From Owenia fusiformis (lineage: Eukaryota; Annelida; Polychaeta; Sabellida; Oweniidae): DNA of 64,000 nucleotides. The notes beneath the pieces are model-generated. The model saw nothing but the letters and a program-made list of their open reading frames with translations. It was not told the origin of the DNA and did not search any database. The stretch's first letter is position 1. Every line of letters begins with the position of its first letter. The position numbers and the translations under genes are program-made. The stretch is taken from positions 10,616,931 to 10,680,930 of the forward strand of contig CAIIXF020000003.1 in assembly GCA_903813345.2 (NCBI GenBank). Direction: 5' to 3'. Positions 44,592 to 56,706 of the stretch are shown here, piece after piece.

Positions 44592-45870
44592 ATAGTGTGG
44601 GGCCATATTATCGGCCTAGGCGCGTCTGTCTGTCCGTTCATCCGTCTGTCTGTCCGCACGTCCGTTCATCTGTCTGTCTGTCCGTACGTCCGTCCGTCCA
44701 TCCATCTGTCCGTCCGTATGTCCGGCAGTTTTCTCCAAAACAGATACATGACAGACTGAATTGGAAACATCATATTCATATGCTTGAAAATAAATTATCA
44801 AAAACTATTGGAACATTACATAAAGTCAAACATCTACTGGATATTGCAAGTCTTAAAACTCTCTATTACTCCCTTATTTATTCCAATTTTAATTCTGACA
44901 TAATAATGTGGGGATGTGTGCCTGAAACTCTCTTAAATAAGCTTCATTCAATTCAAAAACAGTTTATACGTATGCTCGATAAATCTCATCACTATAGAGA
45001 TCCAACTAAACCACTCTTTATTGAACATAAATTGCTAAATATTCATCAAATTGTTAAGTTGAGAATTGCTTTATTTGTTTTCAAATGTGTAAAGGGCAAT
45101 AATGACCTGATGGATGATCTTTATTCTTCTTACTTTACAACCAATTATAGCATCCATGACCGCGACACAAGAAACAAATTTGACCTGAGAGGCCCCAAGT
45201 TTAACACAAACATAGGCAAATTCTCTATTAGCTTTCAAGGCAAAACCATCTGGAATTCAATCCCAGAGAATATAAGATCATTGAACTCAGAAAAATTATT
45301 CAAATCAAAATATTTTCATCATCTATTAACTCAGCCACAACCAAGACTTTGAGGTGCTCACATGTTGTTTGATTACAATAAAATTCCCAACGCACCATTC
45401 CATTTGGGCATTTTCTGGCACTTTTGATCTCAAGAATTCTTATCTTTGTTTTTTATCTTTAGCATGAACACCAACTATATCAGGAAACGGGGACATTGGG
45501 AGGAAGCCAAAACAGCTTTGTATCATAGCTGAAATCGCAGGAACAAAACCTTTTTTACTTAATATAATTGTTCAAGGATTTTTTCCATTCATATACCTAT
45601 TTGTCATCTTCAATTGCTTATTCATATGAATTTTTTATTGTTACAGGGGGCACCATACACCTTTCAGTGGTGTCTCGCTCCCTTCATCAATTTTGTATTG
45701 TTGTATGCATATATATTTAATAAATTGAAAATTGAAATTGAAATACAGATATCACCTTCAAATTTTCAGGGATAACTAATTATGAGTACATACAGATGTG
45801 GATGAAAAAAATTTAACTCGATACCTACTTCCTGTCGGCCATTTTGAAGTCAAATGCTAAAATCCTCTGC
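44592..45870 (+). repeat. (GTCC)n-containing TATGTCCCCACCA-family repeat split by a LINE
   Basis: ATAGTGTGGGGCCATATTAT, GCCTAGGCGCGTCTG and a GTCC/GTCT microsatellite (44,625-44,725). After the LINE insertion it resumes with TCAAATTTTCAGGGATAACT and CCTACTTCCTGTCGGCC. The order matches the uninterrupted copy at 29,803-30,060. Confidence 0.75.
44747..45744 (+). mobile_element. 5'-truncated LINE insertion (CR1/L2-like), TSD ACAGATA
   Basis: ACAGATA is duplicated at 44740-44746 and 45745-45751. The insertion carries the last 201 or so codons of the polymerase (DRLNWKHHIHMLENKLSK to HLLTQPQPRL, stop at about 45,352), then a 390-base 3' UTR ending in ATTGAAA repeats, the tail type of CR1/L2 elements. 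It overlaps in sequence with the end of the 34.3-36.5-kb LINE and shows the 3' end that copy lacks. The frame is intact from the truncation point. Confidence 0.85.
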
Positions 45871-45990
45871 AAACGTTAAGAAAAACACTTTCATTTGGTT
45901 GGGATATAGCGAGGTTTTTATTACTCCAGTCTTATTCCATATAATTATATAGATATGGTGAGGTAGAATTGCTAATTATAAATTCCATTC

Positions 45991-46422
45991 AAAATGGGTT
46001 AGTACAAAACATGGCACCGTGTCATGGCACAGGTACACCCTATGGCATAGGCTACGGCACCCCCTATGCCATACTGTAGGCACTAAAACACTATTTCGAG
46101 TCAAATTCTTGCATATTTATGTAGATTATGATTACCCTTACAAATGTCTACCCTTCCAAACATTGTTCTTGAGCCTCTTACTAAAGTTATCTTTCTTGGC
46201 ATAGTTTGCCATGAATGAACATTTGTAAATCTGAATCAAGTTACAGACGTATGTAGTACGTACTCAAGGACCCATTCTCTCTTTGCCAAAAACAAAACTT
46301 AGTAAGAGGATCAAGAACAAAAATAATCAAATAAATCTGAATTAGTATTCAAGAGCCAATGACACAGGGGTGCCATAGAATATGCCATGGCTTAGTGCCA
46401 TGTTTTGTACTAATCCCATTTT
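45991..46422. mobile_element. Inverted-repeat element, 432 bp
   Basis: AAAATGGGTTAGTACAAAAC and GTTTTGTACTAATCCCATTT pair at the ends, followed by ATGGCAC and GTGCCAT. Several GGCAC/GTGCC blocks lie inside. The TSD was not identified. Confidence 0.65.
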
Positions 46423-46545
46423 ATAAGCTTTTTCTATTTTATTTTCTAATCAAAATACGGGTGTTTGTGATTCATTTCTGTAAATGTTAAGAATATAAAT
46501 TGAAACGATACACAATTAGATGAAACGGTGTAAGAGGCGAAGATA

Positions 46546-47227
46546 CAGGGCGAGCCAATAAAGGTAACCCAAAAAAATTAATTCTCAATTATATTGCAGT
46601 TAAAAGTTACATAAGTCAATCCTTGCGCAATGTGCATTACAGGCTAGCGTTTTGAAATGAATATAGATCAAATTAATTAACTTATTGAGTGAGTTATACT
46701 TACAAATGACCCAACTGATTGCCTACACTTGATGGTGAAAAGTAAATCAGAATAAATTGGATTAAAACCTTGGTCAATGTTCTTTCATTCTACTAAGTGT
46801 CATTGGTCTATCTATAGTAGTCACGATTTTATGGTTATTTACAAAACATGGTCAAATGCTGAAATGTGTCTCACTGACTGGACATAAATCCCACCAGAGC
46901 TTTATCTTTGGGCCTATTTTCTACACTAACATCCCCTGAAACATAGAAACAAGAGATAAGAAGGAAGATAAGAGCCATAACACAAGATGTTTATGAGCGT
47001 GTTGTGTACAACTAAGCCCAAAACGTTCAAGTTGGTCTTCAAACATGAATCCCATATTTGTGGCATGTTTTGTTAAATAGCCACAAAATTTTAACCACTA
47101 GAGATAGACCATTAAAACTTGGTAGAACTAGAATGACAATATATTAGACAAGGCCTAAGTGTGCCAAATGTAACACTAAACCTGATTTATTAATATTTGT
47201 TAGGGTTACCTTTTTTGGCTCACCCTG
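46546..47227. mobile_element. TA-flanked DNA element, 682 bp, CAGGGYGAGCC termini
   Basis: TA at 46544-46545 and 47228-47229. The ends CAGGGCGAGCCAATAAAGG and CCTTTTTTGGCTCACCCTG are inverted repeats continuing into GGTAACCC. The TA target and CAG start fit Tc1/mariner-type MITEs. No transposase. Confidence 0.8.
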
Positions 47228-47526
47228 TACATACAATTTACAATTATCAGCAACATAACAAGGTCAATGATTATGTCAATGTACCATCCATACATGTCAA
47301 ATACTTTTGTGAAGTATATTGAAAAGTAAATCAATGGAAATAAGGAATATGCTCCTTATTTCAGTGAGACTTTAGTAAGTGTATATATTTGCCAGTGGAG
47401 TCTCAGTACAACAAAATCTGACTGAGTCTTTAAAACTTCAATAGGACAACAGAATCACATACTAGTAAATTTCAATGGGTATTTTATTTTTCATTGGTAT
47501 CAAATGAGACTCAATTGAACTTTCCC

Positions 47527-47695
47527 CAGAGTAGCTCTTGTGGTATTACAATGTGAGAGTAACTCATGCGGTATTGCAATGTCAGAGTAGCTCTTGTGAT
47601 ATTACAATGTAGAGAAATTCATGTAGTATTGCCATGTCAGAGTAACAAATGTGGTATTGTAATGTCAGAATAGCACATGTGGTATTGTCAGAGAT
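47527..47695. repeat. About 36-bp minisatellite, 5 units
   Basis: Units of the form AGAGTAGCTCTTGTGGTATT followed by ACAATGTC, with substitutions, repeated five times. Confidence 0.7.
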
Positions 47696-47699
47696 TGAA

Positions 47700-48560
47700 A
47701 AATGGATTACAAATTGTGGAACTGTTACCAAAATCAGTTTCGTAATCCATCCCCTTTTCATACATTTTCACATTCATACATAGCTTTACTGTACATCAGT
47801 TTTTCATAGGTCCAGTATAAGTCAGTCAATGTTATTATATTCATGCCTCATTGGATACTCTGGTATTGAATTAAATCCACTCACATAAATAATGGATTAT
47901 ATTGGTTTCCCATGACCTAGCAAACTGTCATGCATTCATTAGCTGTCAACACATACATACATTTACAAATGTTCCTTCATTAATGCATCGATGGGTAAAC
48001 AGAACTTTCAAAGATGGACAGGGCGAACTCCATAACATGGGATTTCCCATTGGATAATCCTCATTCCCATGTAACTTTCATATTAACTTTTCAATCCATA
48101 TGCCCTTATATGAAGTGAATGCTACCTTACAGTGTAATCTTATATTGCAAAAAATATGAAAAATCATGGTAATCTTTTTCAGTAATAAGGTCAATATTAT
48201 TGAAGGTGGCTTACTAATCCATGGCTAATCTCATTATTAAAATGAGATTTTTATTTTTTTCATGCACATTTGTTGAAGTCAAGATATTGTTTTAATATAA
48301 AATATTCATTGTATGGTCGGAAAATACCCGTGACCAAAAATACAGCTGTCCAAAATCTCTTGCCATCTTAATACTAGTCCTTTGAAGTTCTTACGTGCAA
48401 TCATTAGAGAGGTTAAGCTACATGTATAAATGTAAACCGTGAACCTGAACGCGTAAGTCCATGCTCAAGTACAGGTTTAAGAAAATTTTCTGTTAAGTTA
48501 CTCGTCTGAAACCATGTCAGTGGACGTGGAGTTATATTTATGTGGTGAGTGTGGTTAAAG
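47700..48560. other. Unassigned sequence
   Basis: No exon or element recognised. Confidence 0.4.
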
Positions 48561-48564
48561 GTCA

Positions 48565-48630
48565 TGTCTCTATGGTGTAATGGATAGCACTTCGGACTCA
48601 TATCCGTTGGGTCTGGGTTCAAATCTAGTC
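48565..48630 (+). pseudogene. tRNA-like sequence
   Basis: TGGTGTAATGGATAGC is a good A box and GGTTCAAATC a good B box. CGGACTCATATCCG gives an anticodon-like stem-loop with CAT, but the loop is one base short and the acceptor ends do not pair. Probably a tRNA pseudogene or SINE head. Confidence 0.45.
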
Positions 48631-48709
48631 AACTTAAAACATTTTGTTTTTTATTTTTGCTTATTTCATATTCAACCACAATTAAAGAGTCTAGTGCACT
48701 TTCCATTAT

Positions 48710-49660
48710 GATTTCCCCATGAACAAAATGAATCATTTTTAGCTGTAACATGAAGAATACAATGTCACATAATATTTTTGAAAATATTTAAGCGTTTCGA
48801 CCCACATTGGCCGAGGTTGAGGTCATTAACTTCAGCAAGGGTATATTGACATGACATTGGATGTGTTCTATTGACTTAACATGTGGATACCATCAGATTC
48901 CGATGGAGGCCATTGGTTTCTATTGATTTTCACAAAAATACCTTAAATACACTATGACCTGAATCGATTGCAAATAAAATAATTGCACAATATGACACAA
49001 ATATGGTATATCACATCAGATGTGCAAATATAAAGTTTGCAATCGATTCAGGTCATACTTCAAATTAAAAGGTTATACAGTAAAACTTGTGTATAGTGAA
49101 CATTTTTTTGCCAAGAAAAAACGTTCACTGTAGGAAGGTGTTCACTAGAGAGAGGGTAATTTATACAGAAGTCAGTGGACTATGTGCGTAGGAAGGGTGT
49201 CCACTAGGGACAGGTGTTCACTAGAGAGAGGTGTTCACTAAGACAGGTTTTACTGTACATTTTTTCATCATTTTTTCCTACAAAATGGCTATAGAAAAAT
49301 GCTTCAAAAGCAACTTTTACACTTACGAAATTCCATACAACTTTGTAAATACAAAGATTATACTGTTATGTTTCATTAATTAATAACATATTTGGATAAG
49401 ATGTAGGGATGTGTAGGATGCAAATTGATTTTGACAGACACAAAAAGACTTCATGGTTTGGCATCTCTACCCCTGTACACTTTATGATCGAATATTGGCC
49501 CTAATAAGTGGCCAATTCATCAATATAGTGCTGAATATAGGTCAACAAGATTCTAGTGTACATATTAATGTAATAATATTAATAAAAGCCGTATATTTAC
49601 TTTGAAAAATCAGATGAATTTATTTTTGTTCATGGGGAGATCATAATGGAGGGCGCACTA
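48710..49660 (-). mobile_element. 3' end of a Tx1-type LINE, second copy
   Basis: Reverse-complement match to 20,545-21,270 (end of ORF2 plus 3' UTR), including the GGGGAGATC segment, the GACCTATATTCAGCACT stretch and the AATCGATTGCAAA hairpin. It is interrupted by a TA-flanked element at 49078-49255 and cut at 49,660 by a larger inverted-repeat element. It lacks the 296-bp triplication of the other copy. Confidence 0.75.
49078..49255. mobile_element. TA-flanked MITE, CAGTAAAAC termini, 178 bp
   Basis: Comparison with the LINE at about 20,930 shows the insertion directly. TA flanks it (49076-49077 and 49256-49257). The ends CAGTAAAACTTG and CAGGTTTTACTG are imperfect inverses; GTGAACA/TGTTCAC repeats lie inside. 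Confidence 0.8.
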
Positions 49661-50269
49661 CCCTTATAAAAAATTCAACCTTGAAAGTCCGAATTTAAAC
49701 CGTTGCACAATCATTGTACAATCATTGATCCGATCATTTATGCAACCATGCCAACCGTTACAACGCAACCATTACAATTTTGGTTGTAAACTCATTGAAA
49801 ATGTTTCAATCATATGTAACCATTGTAAACACTTGAAAATTTTGATTGAATTTCTTGCAACCGTTTCAATCGAATGCAATTCTTTAAACCTATGGCAATA
49901 TTATCTCAATACAACATAAAATAATTATATTGCTCTTTAAAATATATATTTCAAATGTATGTATTTCATGCATACATGTCAGAATTTAACGTTTTTGATC
50001 AAAAAGATATTTAAAGTATTGAAATAGTTTAGTAAACTTGTCTTGTGAATGAAAATATATTGAAAAAATTTTCAAGGATGACGATTGTCTCACTCACATG
50101 TATATTATCTAGATACATGTAACAGCAATGCTAAGGCATAGCAAATCCCCTCACTGTCATGACAATCATTTTTACAAAATCCCTTCACTACTTTTTAAGT
50201 TATTGCAAAAACATTTGAAATAATTTTGTCAGACACTTATACTTCACCTGAGAAATTATCACAATTATA

Positions 50270-50650
50270 AAGGAGGGAAGATCTGTCTGGAAGGAAGAAA
50301 TCCTTCAATCAGAAAATAATCTGTTTATTGATTTGATATTTTTGATTTGATAGAGAAGATGCAATCAGACATTACAGGATGTGTTTTAAATAATTAAGTC
50401 AATAAGCATAACTTAAAAAACTCTGATTACAGAAAGACTCAGTTTCTCTAGTTTGATTAGAGTCTGCTTTGAAGGATGTGTCTAAAGAAACTTTATTAAT
50501 CCATAAACAAAACAAAAATAATTTGGCAAGGCAAAACAAACCTTATTACAGAGAGACTCACAGTTTGATTAGAGTCTGCTATAAAGGAAGCATCCTATGT
50601 AATTTAATTATTCCATACACAGAACATGATAAATAATTTGCCAAAGATAT
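50270..50650. repeat. Imperfect tandem repeat of about 120 bp
   Basis: AGACTCAGTTTCTCTAGTTT and GACTCACAGTTTGATTAGAG with TTTGATTAGAGTCTGCT mark two or three diverged units at about 50,345, 50,435 and 50,550. Confidence 0.5.
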
Positions 50651-50959
50651 TTTCCTCCAGATTTTTTCAAGTTTAGAGTTTTGAAAAATAAGCTCTGTTT
50701 TTTTTAATCATTGACACATATTATTTAAACTGATTACACATTTCAGCAGAAATGCTATGCCCTAGTGAATACAGTAAAGCCATGAACTTTCAATCTATTG
50801 AATGCCCATGGTAAAAAAACTAAAAAAATAAAATAAAAAATTCTGAAAATAGTAATTGCAGTTTCATATACTTGCTATTTGAGATTTCTCGGCACTTATT
50901 AAAGTAACTGAATAAAGAAATACACCTTCAAAAATCTGAAAACACTTTTTAAATTTTTA

Positions 50960-50978
50960 CGCCCCCCCCCCCCCCCTC
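50960..50978. repeat. C homopolymer run
   Basis: About 17 C in a row within the 3.6-kb element; a likely site of assembly or length error. Confidence 0.8.
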
Positions 50979-51079
50979 TGCATGAAATAGAGAATAAAAA
51001 TATATATATATAGTATAACACAAAATGAAAATAAATATAACAGAAACTAGGACTATGAACCCTATTTCTGGTCAAGCAT

Positions 51080-51170
51080 TTTAATTAGCTGTTCAACCGT
51101 TTTAATTAGCTGTTCAACCGTTTTAATTAGCCGTTCAACCGTTTTAATTGGCTGTTCAAGCATTCTGATT
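51080..51170. repeat. 22-bp minisatellite, about 4 units
   Basis: Units close to TTAGCTGTTCAACCGTTTTA repeated four times with few changes. Confidence 0.8.
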
Positions 51171-51951
51171 TGCCTAAACCCATGAGAATATCAATATGTA
51201 GTAGGTATTGTTGTGTTGAGCATTGTTATAAAAAATATTTGCCAAGAAAGAACATGGTAATTAAATCTGTTATGAATAATGTGAATCAAAATTGTTCTCT
51301 TGTTTGTATTTTTTAAATTTTAGTGAGCCATACATTTGATATTAGGTGTTAAGTACACATATATGAATACATTTGAAGACCCATTTTGCTGGAGGGGGGG
51401 CTGGCTACTGGCCTGTTCATTGTATATAAACTTTTGTGGGGGTCCTTAGTTAAACCCTCTGATATCAATATGATTCCATACCAATCTATTTGTGTATCAT
51501 GGGTGTAGCAATAATTCATCTACCTTGACAAAATTTTAGTGAAATTATTCAGATGTTTTCCAGTTGAAACTGTGAAAAGTCTCTGCTGCCTGAATGCATT
51601 ATTACTATAAAACATTTTCACTAAATAAAGCAATCAACTTGTGATTACATGTACATATGTTTGTATTATTTTGTACATCATTTATCCTGCTTCTTTTGAT
51701 CATCAGTCTGATCATGAACAAAAACCATTGTGTCTCATCTTGTGATTTTGCTAAGTTTAAAGAAAATCTTACGATTTTCCTTGGTCAATTTCTTAACCAA
51801 ATTGGATTTTTGCTAAATTCTTTTCATAATTAATATTAAAGATACATCATTTTGGCAATATCAGAAAAGGGAAATAAACACTAAATATGGTGCTTTTAAT
51901 TTGTGTAAATAATGTAAATGACAGAGAACATAAATTATCATATGCCATTTA

Positions 51952-52782
51952 CACCCTATGCAGACAGAGCCTGTGGGAAATATTGGGTGCGGCGCAAATG
52001 AGCGGAGGGTGCGGAGCTAACGGTCATTTTTTAATTTAAAATTGGGATATTTCTGAAACTAAGCCGTTTTGGGACTTCAAATATACCAAGATATGTGTAT
52101 TTGACACCAAATATCAATAAAATTGTGAAAATAGTAGTGCAATTCATTTTATAGCGACGCAGTATGCCTTAAACATTTCCCAGACCTATATATTTTGAGA
52201 CTATCCTTTTAATACTGCGTCCCCAGCATTCATAAAAAATGGTGTTCAAGATACACTACCCATGCATATTATTTTTGCATCTTGGAAGCCAGGCAGTATC
52301 TGTGTGATTTTATAAAAATTCGGAAATGTTCTTCAGATATGAGCCCCTCTAAATATTGGGTGCGGAGCTACGTTTATGGATTTAGAGGGGCTCATATCTG
52401 AAGAACATTTCCGAATTTTTATAAAATCACACAGATACTGCCTGGCTTCCAAGATGCAAAAATAATTTGTATAGATAGTGCACCTTGAACACCATTTTTT
52501 ATGAATGCTGGGGACTCAGTATTAAAAGGATAATTTCAAAATATATAGGTCTGGGAAAGGTTTAAGGCACACTGCGTCGCTATAGAATGAATTGCGCTAC
52601 TATTTTCACAATTGTATTGATATTTGGTGTCAAATACACATATCTTGGTATATTTGAAGTCCCAAAACGGCTTAGTTTCAGAAATATCCCAAATTTAAAT
52701 TCAAAAATAACCGTTAGCTCCGCACCCTCCGCTCATTTGCTCCGCACCCAATATTTCCCACAGGCTCTGTCTGCATAGGGTG
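51952..52782. mobile_element. 831-bp foldback element with 402-bp arms and 5-bp TSD
   Basis: ATTTA is duplicated at 51947-51951 and 52783-52787. The arms 51952-52353 and 52381-52782 are nearly perfect inverse copies, separated by a 27-base loop. The termini are CACCCTATGCAGACAGAG. The loop repeats TATTGGGTGCGGAGCT, which also occurs near the outer part of the arms. No ORF spans it convincingly. A transcript would fold into a hairpin of about 400 bp. Confidence 0.85.
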
Positions 52783-53319
52783 ATTTAGTGGAAAACTAGT
52801 CTGGTATCGCATTCCTAAATTCGTACTGGAGAAAGAAACATATTAACATGAATTAAGTTATTTACTATAATAAACATGCATGTATGCTTGCAAAAAAATA
52901 TCCTAATATACTGTTGTTGAATAGAGGTAGATTCAAATCCTTACTTAAAGATAATTTTAATTCAGGTAAAATGATAATTTTTTGGAACGATACTAATTCA
53001 GGATGGTTGCAGGGGTTGAACTATGTAATCATTGAACAAAACATATTGCAACCATTTACATTTCAATGTGAAATGGTTGCAGTTTACAATGGTTGCAGAT
53101 TACAATGATTGTATAGAAACGGTTGCGCAGTCGTTGAAAAAGAGTTGACTTCGCTTGGTTGAACACAATGGTTGCACAATGATTGCTTATCATCGTACAA
53201 TGGTTTTTCCTTTGATCTTGGTAGTTGAAACAATCATTATTCAATGATTGATGGAAACGGTTTAAATTCGGACTTTCAAGGTTGAATTTTTTATAAGGGT
53301 AGATCCGTTCTTGCCCTGG

Positions 53320-53860
53320 TTGTCATTTCATTTCGTTTAGTATACATAGTGTACTAAGCTCCGGGCATCAAATTGGTCTTGCCTATTTATATTGTGCGGA
53401 ACTTACAAACGGTCACATTTGAAGTTGTCCATTTACCCATTAAAATGTATTCTTATTTCCAATTAAGGATTGGGGTTTACCAATATAACAAGCAAGATTG
53501 TCTGTATCAAATATGGGCTCCAGGGCCATCCTAGAACATAGCTAAAATCAATCACGTAATGAGCGACGTGTAATCACTCATCTACAAGTAAAAACCTGTA
53601 ACTTTCACGCTTACCTGTAAAAAGTAGACTAATCTGACGTCATTTTCCTGCGCGCGCATAGAAGTACACGTTCATGCTTTGTTGAATACGCGTCTGTAAA
53701 TTGCACGAATATGATAATCTCTTGTAAAAACCTGTAAACTTCACGCTGGCCCACAGGAAATAACCAAATCTGACGTCATTTATCTGCGCGCGCAATTAAG
53801 TTCACGTTCAAGTTTTGTTAATTACGTGTAGCTTAACCTCTCTATTAATAAAATGTTTCT
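53320..53860. other. Spacer with about 130-bp internal duplication
   Basis: AAAACCTGTAA, ATCTGACGTCATTT, CTGCGCGCGCA and CACGTTCA recur in order at about 53,590-53,690 and 53,730-53,820. TGACGTCA is a CRE-type site, seen twice. No exon. Confidence 0.55.
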
Positions 53861-53939
53861 TGTTAACAGGATCCATTAAAAAGTTGTTAATGATATGAGG
53901 ACAATTATTTTAAATTAATCCTTAAGTACAAAGAATACT

Positions 53940-54090
53940 TATTAGGAGGCCGCCTATTAATTTTATAGATATTATTATTTATTATTAGGAGGCCCCAACG
54001 GGGGGCCTCCTATTAATTTTATAGATATTATTATTATTAGGAGGCCCCCCGACAGTATTCTTCTTCTTTATTATTATTATTATTATTATT
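53940..54090. repeat. AGGAGGCC hairpins and ATT microsatellite
   Basis: AGGAGGCCCCAACGGGGGG-CCTCCT forms a strong hairpin (about 53,986-54,010) between (TATTAT)n tracts. It precedes the first Helitron-like module. The same block recurs at +3784. Confidence 0.7.
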
Positions 54091-55646
54091 CTTCCAACGT
54101 TTTCTCCTTAACTAGAAGACATTGAGTCAAGACCTGTATATGGTTAATTCAGGTGCAGTATCTAGTTTCTCGGAAATTAGGTCAAATTTTTATCTAGGTC
54201 AAAGGTCAGGAACTGGGTCAAATCCAGTACTTTGTCACTTTTTTCAATTTTCTCGGTCGTCCTTCAGTATTTTCGATCCGGGTTTTTTTCATTGTGTTCC
54301 TCATAAAAAAGTAGGAAACCTAGGGTCGATTTAGTTTTTTGATATCTCGAACCGATTTCGAGATATCAGTGTCCGAAAACGAGGTCCGAAAAAAAGTTCT
54401 CCGAATCCGATGTCTCAGGATTCCGAATCTGAAAACCGAATTGATATCCGACTTCCGGTTCAGGAGTTATGACGTTTTGAAAGTTCGAGGAAAATCGATC
54501 TGATGGTACCCTCATAGAATGTCAAGAAAAGTGAAATAAAATTGAAAAAATACCAGTCCAGTCCATTTCAAGGTCCAAGTCAAGGTCAAGTCAAGGTCAA
54601 GTCCAGGTCCAAGTCTAGTTTTGTCCAAGTCAAGTCTAGGTCCAAATCCAGTCCAGGACCTAGATCAAAATTTAGGTCTATCCTATCCTTTCTATCTAGA
54701 TGATCTTATTCTGGATGATTCTCCCTTCCTATCTATCCTTCCTTCCTATCCTTCCTATTCTATCCTATTCTTCCTTCTCATTCAATCCAAGTCCAGGTAC
54801 ATGTCCAGGTCCAAGTCAAGTCTAGGTCTAAATCCAGTCCAGGGCCTAGGTCAAAATCTAGGTCAAATTCAAAGTTTTTCCCTATTTTTGCGATTCTGAC
54901 ACTACACTTTAATTATATTGTTCGAAATTTTGTATACTTGTAGCCAAGAGTGTGCTAATAGTGTTAGCCTTTTGCCGTCAGAAAGTATTTTGACCCACTT
55001 TTGAGATATGGTGTCCGAAAAGTAGGTCAAAATAAAAATTCTCCAAATTTAACGTTTGAGTTATGAATTAAGAATAGAATTTTCTCAGAAATCCGAATCT
55101 GCAAACCAAATTTTGATCTGACTTCCGGTTCCGAAGTTATGGCGTGTCCAAAAAGTAGGTCAAAATAAAAAATCGCCAAATTTGACGTATGAGTTATGAA
55201 TTAGGGGTAGAATTTTGTCAGGAATCCGAATCTTTAAATCAAATTTTGATCAGACTTCCAGTTCGGAAGTTATGGCGTTTTGAAATTTCGGAAAATCGAT
55301 CTGATGGTATCCTGATAGAAAGTCAAGAGTAGAGAAGAAAATATTGAAAAATTAATCCATCCTTCCTATCTGATCCTATCCTATCCTTCCTATCTATCCT
55401 TCCTTCCTATCCTTCCTATCCTCTCCTATCATATCCTTTCTTCCTATTCTGTTCTATCCTATCCTTCTTTCTTATTCTATCCTATCGTTCCTTCCCATTC
55501 TATCCTACCTTCCTATTTTATCCATCCATCTTATTCTGGATGACTCAGCTTATTCTGGATGACTCGGCTTATTTTAGATGACTGGTCTTAAAAAAAGTCT
55601 AGATCTGGAGTCTGAAATTGAACTTCGTTCAATTTCCAAAGTCTAG
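54076..55646 (+). mobile_element. Helitron-like module 1
   Basis: Begins after an (ATT)n tract with TTCTTCCAACGTTTTCTCC. It ends with the hairpin GAAATTGAAC-TTC-GTTCAATTTC (55614-55636), six bases, then CTAG (55643-55646) followed by T. A hairpin a few bases before CTRR/T is the 3' end expected of a Helitron. It holds a tract of AAGTCAAGGTC/CAGGTCC units (54,560-54,860) and a CCTATCCTTCC-rich tract (55,360-55,530). No Rep/helicase frame is present, so it is non-autonomous. Confidence 0.6.
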
Positions 55647-55659
55647 TTATTATTATTAT

Positions 55660-56706
55660 TCTTTATTCTTCCTAAACCCTTTTCTCCTACTTCCAACTAC
55701 CTTTCAACCACCTCCTACATGCACCTTTTAGGGACCTTGGCTGAACTTGGGGGGAAAGAACTTTTTATCTAGGTCAAGGTCAAAGGTCAAAATCTAGGTC
55801 AAATCAAAGTTTTTTTTAAGTTTCTCAGATTTCGTCCTCATACTTCATTATTTCTTGCGATGAATTAAAATGTAACTAGATATAAGCATTCTCTACAAAT
55901 TGCTCACAATATGTACGCGTTAATTTTTTACCGTTTTTGAGATATTTGACGTCAAAAAACGGCAAAAATCGGTCATTTTTCAACTTGCTTCAAATGAACC
56001 AGATTTTTTTTTTAAAATCATATACAAGATCTCAGGAACTCAAATATGTCCTAAATTTTGACCTCCGACCTTTGGTTGACCTTTGGTGACCTTCGAAAGG
56101 TAAAAAAAGTTGATTTTTCAAATTGATTTTCTGGATTCAAATTTAGGTATATTTGATCCCAAAGGACCCACTGAGGTCTAAAAAAGTAAAATTTGCAAGG
56201 TCAAAGGTCAAGGTCATCAAACTAAATCACAAACTGTGTTTTCCAAGTTTCTCAAAATTGGTGACTACAAATCAAGATTTTTTCATGAAAGTCAGGATAT
56301 ATATTCCTCTATAGGTTCTACACATATTAGCAATTGACTATTTATTAAAATTGTGTACCAGTTTTGAGATATTAGAACTCAAAAACTGAAAAAAGGTCAA
56401 ATTTCGAAACTTTGCAAGACTAAATTTCAACTTGCTCTAAATTGACCAAACTTTTTTTTAAAAAGCATCTACAAGATCTCAGGAATCCAAATCTGACCTT
56501 ACTTTTGACCTTTGACCTTTGGTTGACCTTCAGTGACCTTCGGAAGGTAAAAAAAGTTGATTTTTTAAATCGATTTTCTTGATTCAAATTTAGGTATATT
56601 TGATCACAAAAGACCAACTGAGGTCAATTAAAGTAAAATTTGCAAGATCAAAGGTCAAAGTCTTCAAATTAAATCACCAACTGTGTTTTCGAAGTTTCTA
56701 AGTTTT
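55660..56706 (+). mobile_element. Helitron-like module 2 (cut by the duplication breakpoint)
   Basis: Begins TTCTTCCTAAACCCTTTTC after the ATT tract. It contains roughly 440-base sub-units with GGTGACTACAAATCAA, CAGTTTTGAGATATTAG, TCAACTTGCTTCAAATTGAC and TGACCTTTGACCTTTGG. It stops at the duplication junction. Confidence 0.6.

Larger units (their letters stand above)
49661..53299. mobile_element. 3.6-kb inverted-repeat DNA element, TA target
   Basis: The ends start CCCTTATAAAAAATTCAACC and pair exactly for about 44 bases (49661-49704 with 53256-53299). TA lies on both sides (49659-49660 and 53300-53301). Subterminal regions on both sides are dense in CAATGGTTGCA-like and complementary words. 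It inserted at a TA in the LINE copy to its left. No transposase was recognised. The 831-bp palindrome at 51952 sits inside it. Confidence 0.7.
52923..56706. repeat. 3784-bp tandem duplication, copy 1
   Basis: Starts AGAGGTAGATTCAAATCC inside the right part of the 3.6-kb element and ends CTAAGTTTT inside a Helitron-like repeat unit. It is followed head-to-tail by copy 2. The only difference noticed is G at 55585 against T at 59369. Confidence 0.9.

Noticed and set aside
54122-54899. 70- and 92-codon frames duplicated at 57906 and 58405
   Set aside because: Duplicated with the 3784-bp block and made of low-complexity AGGTC/CCTATCC tracts; no coding signature.
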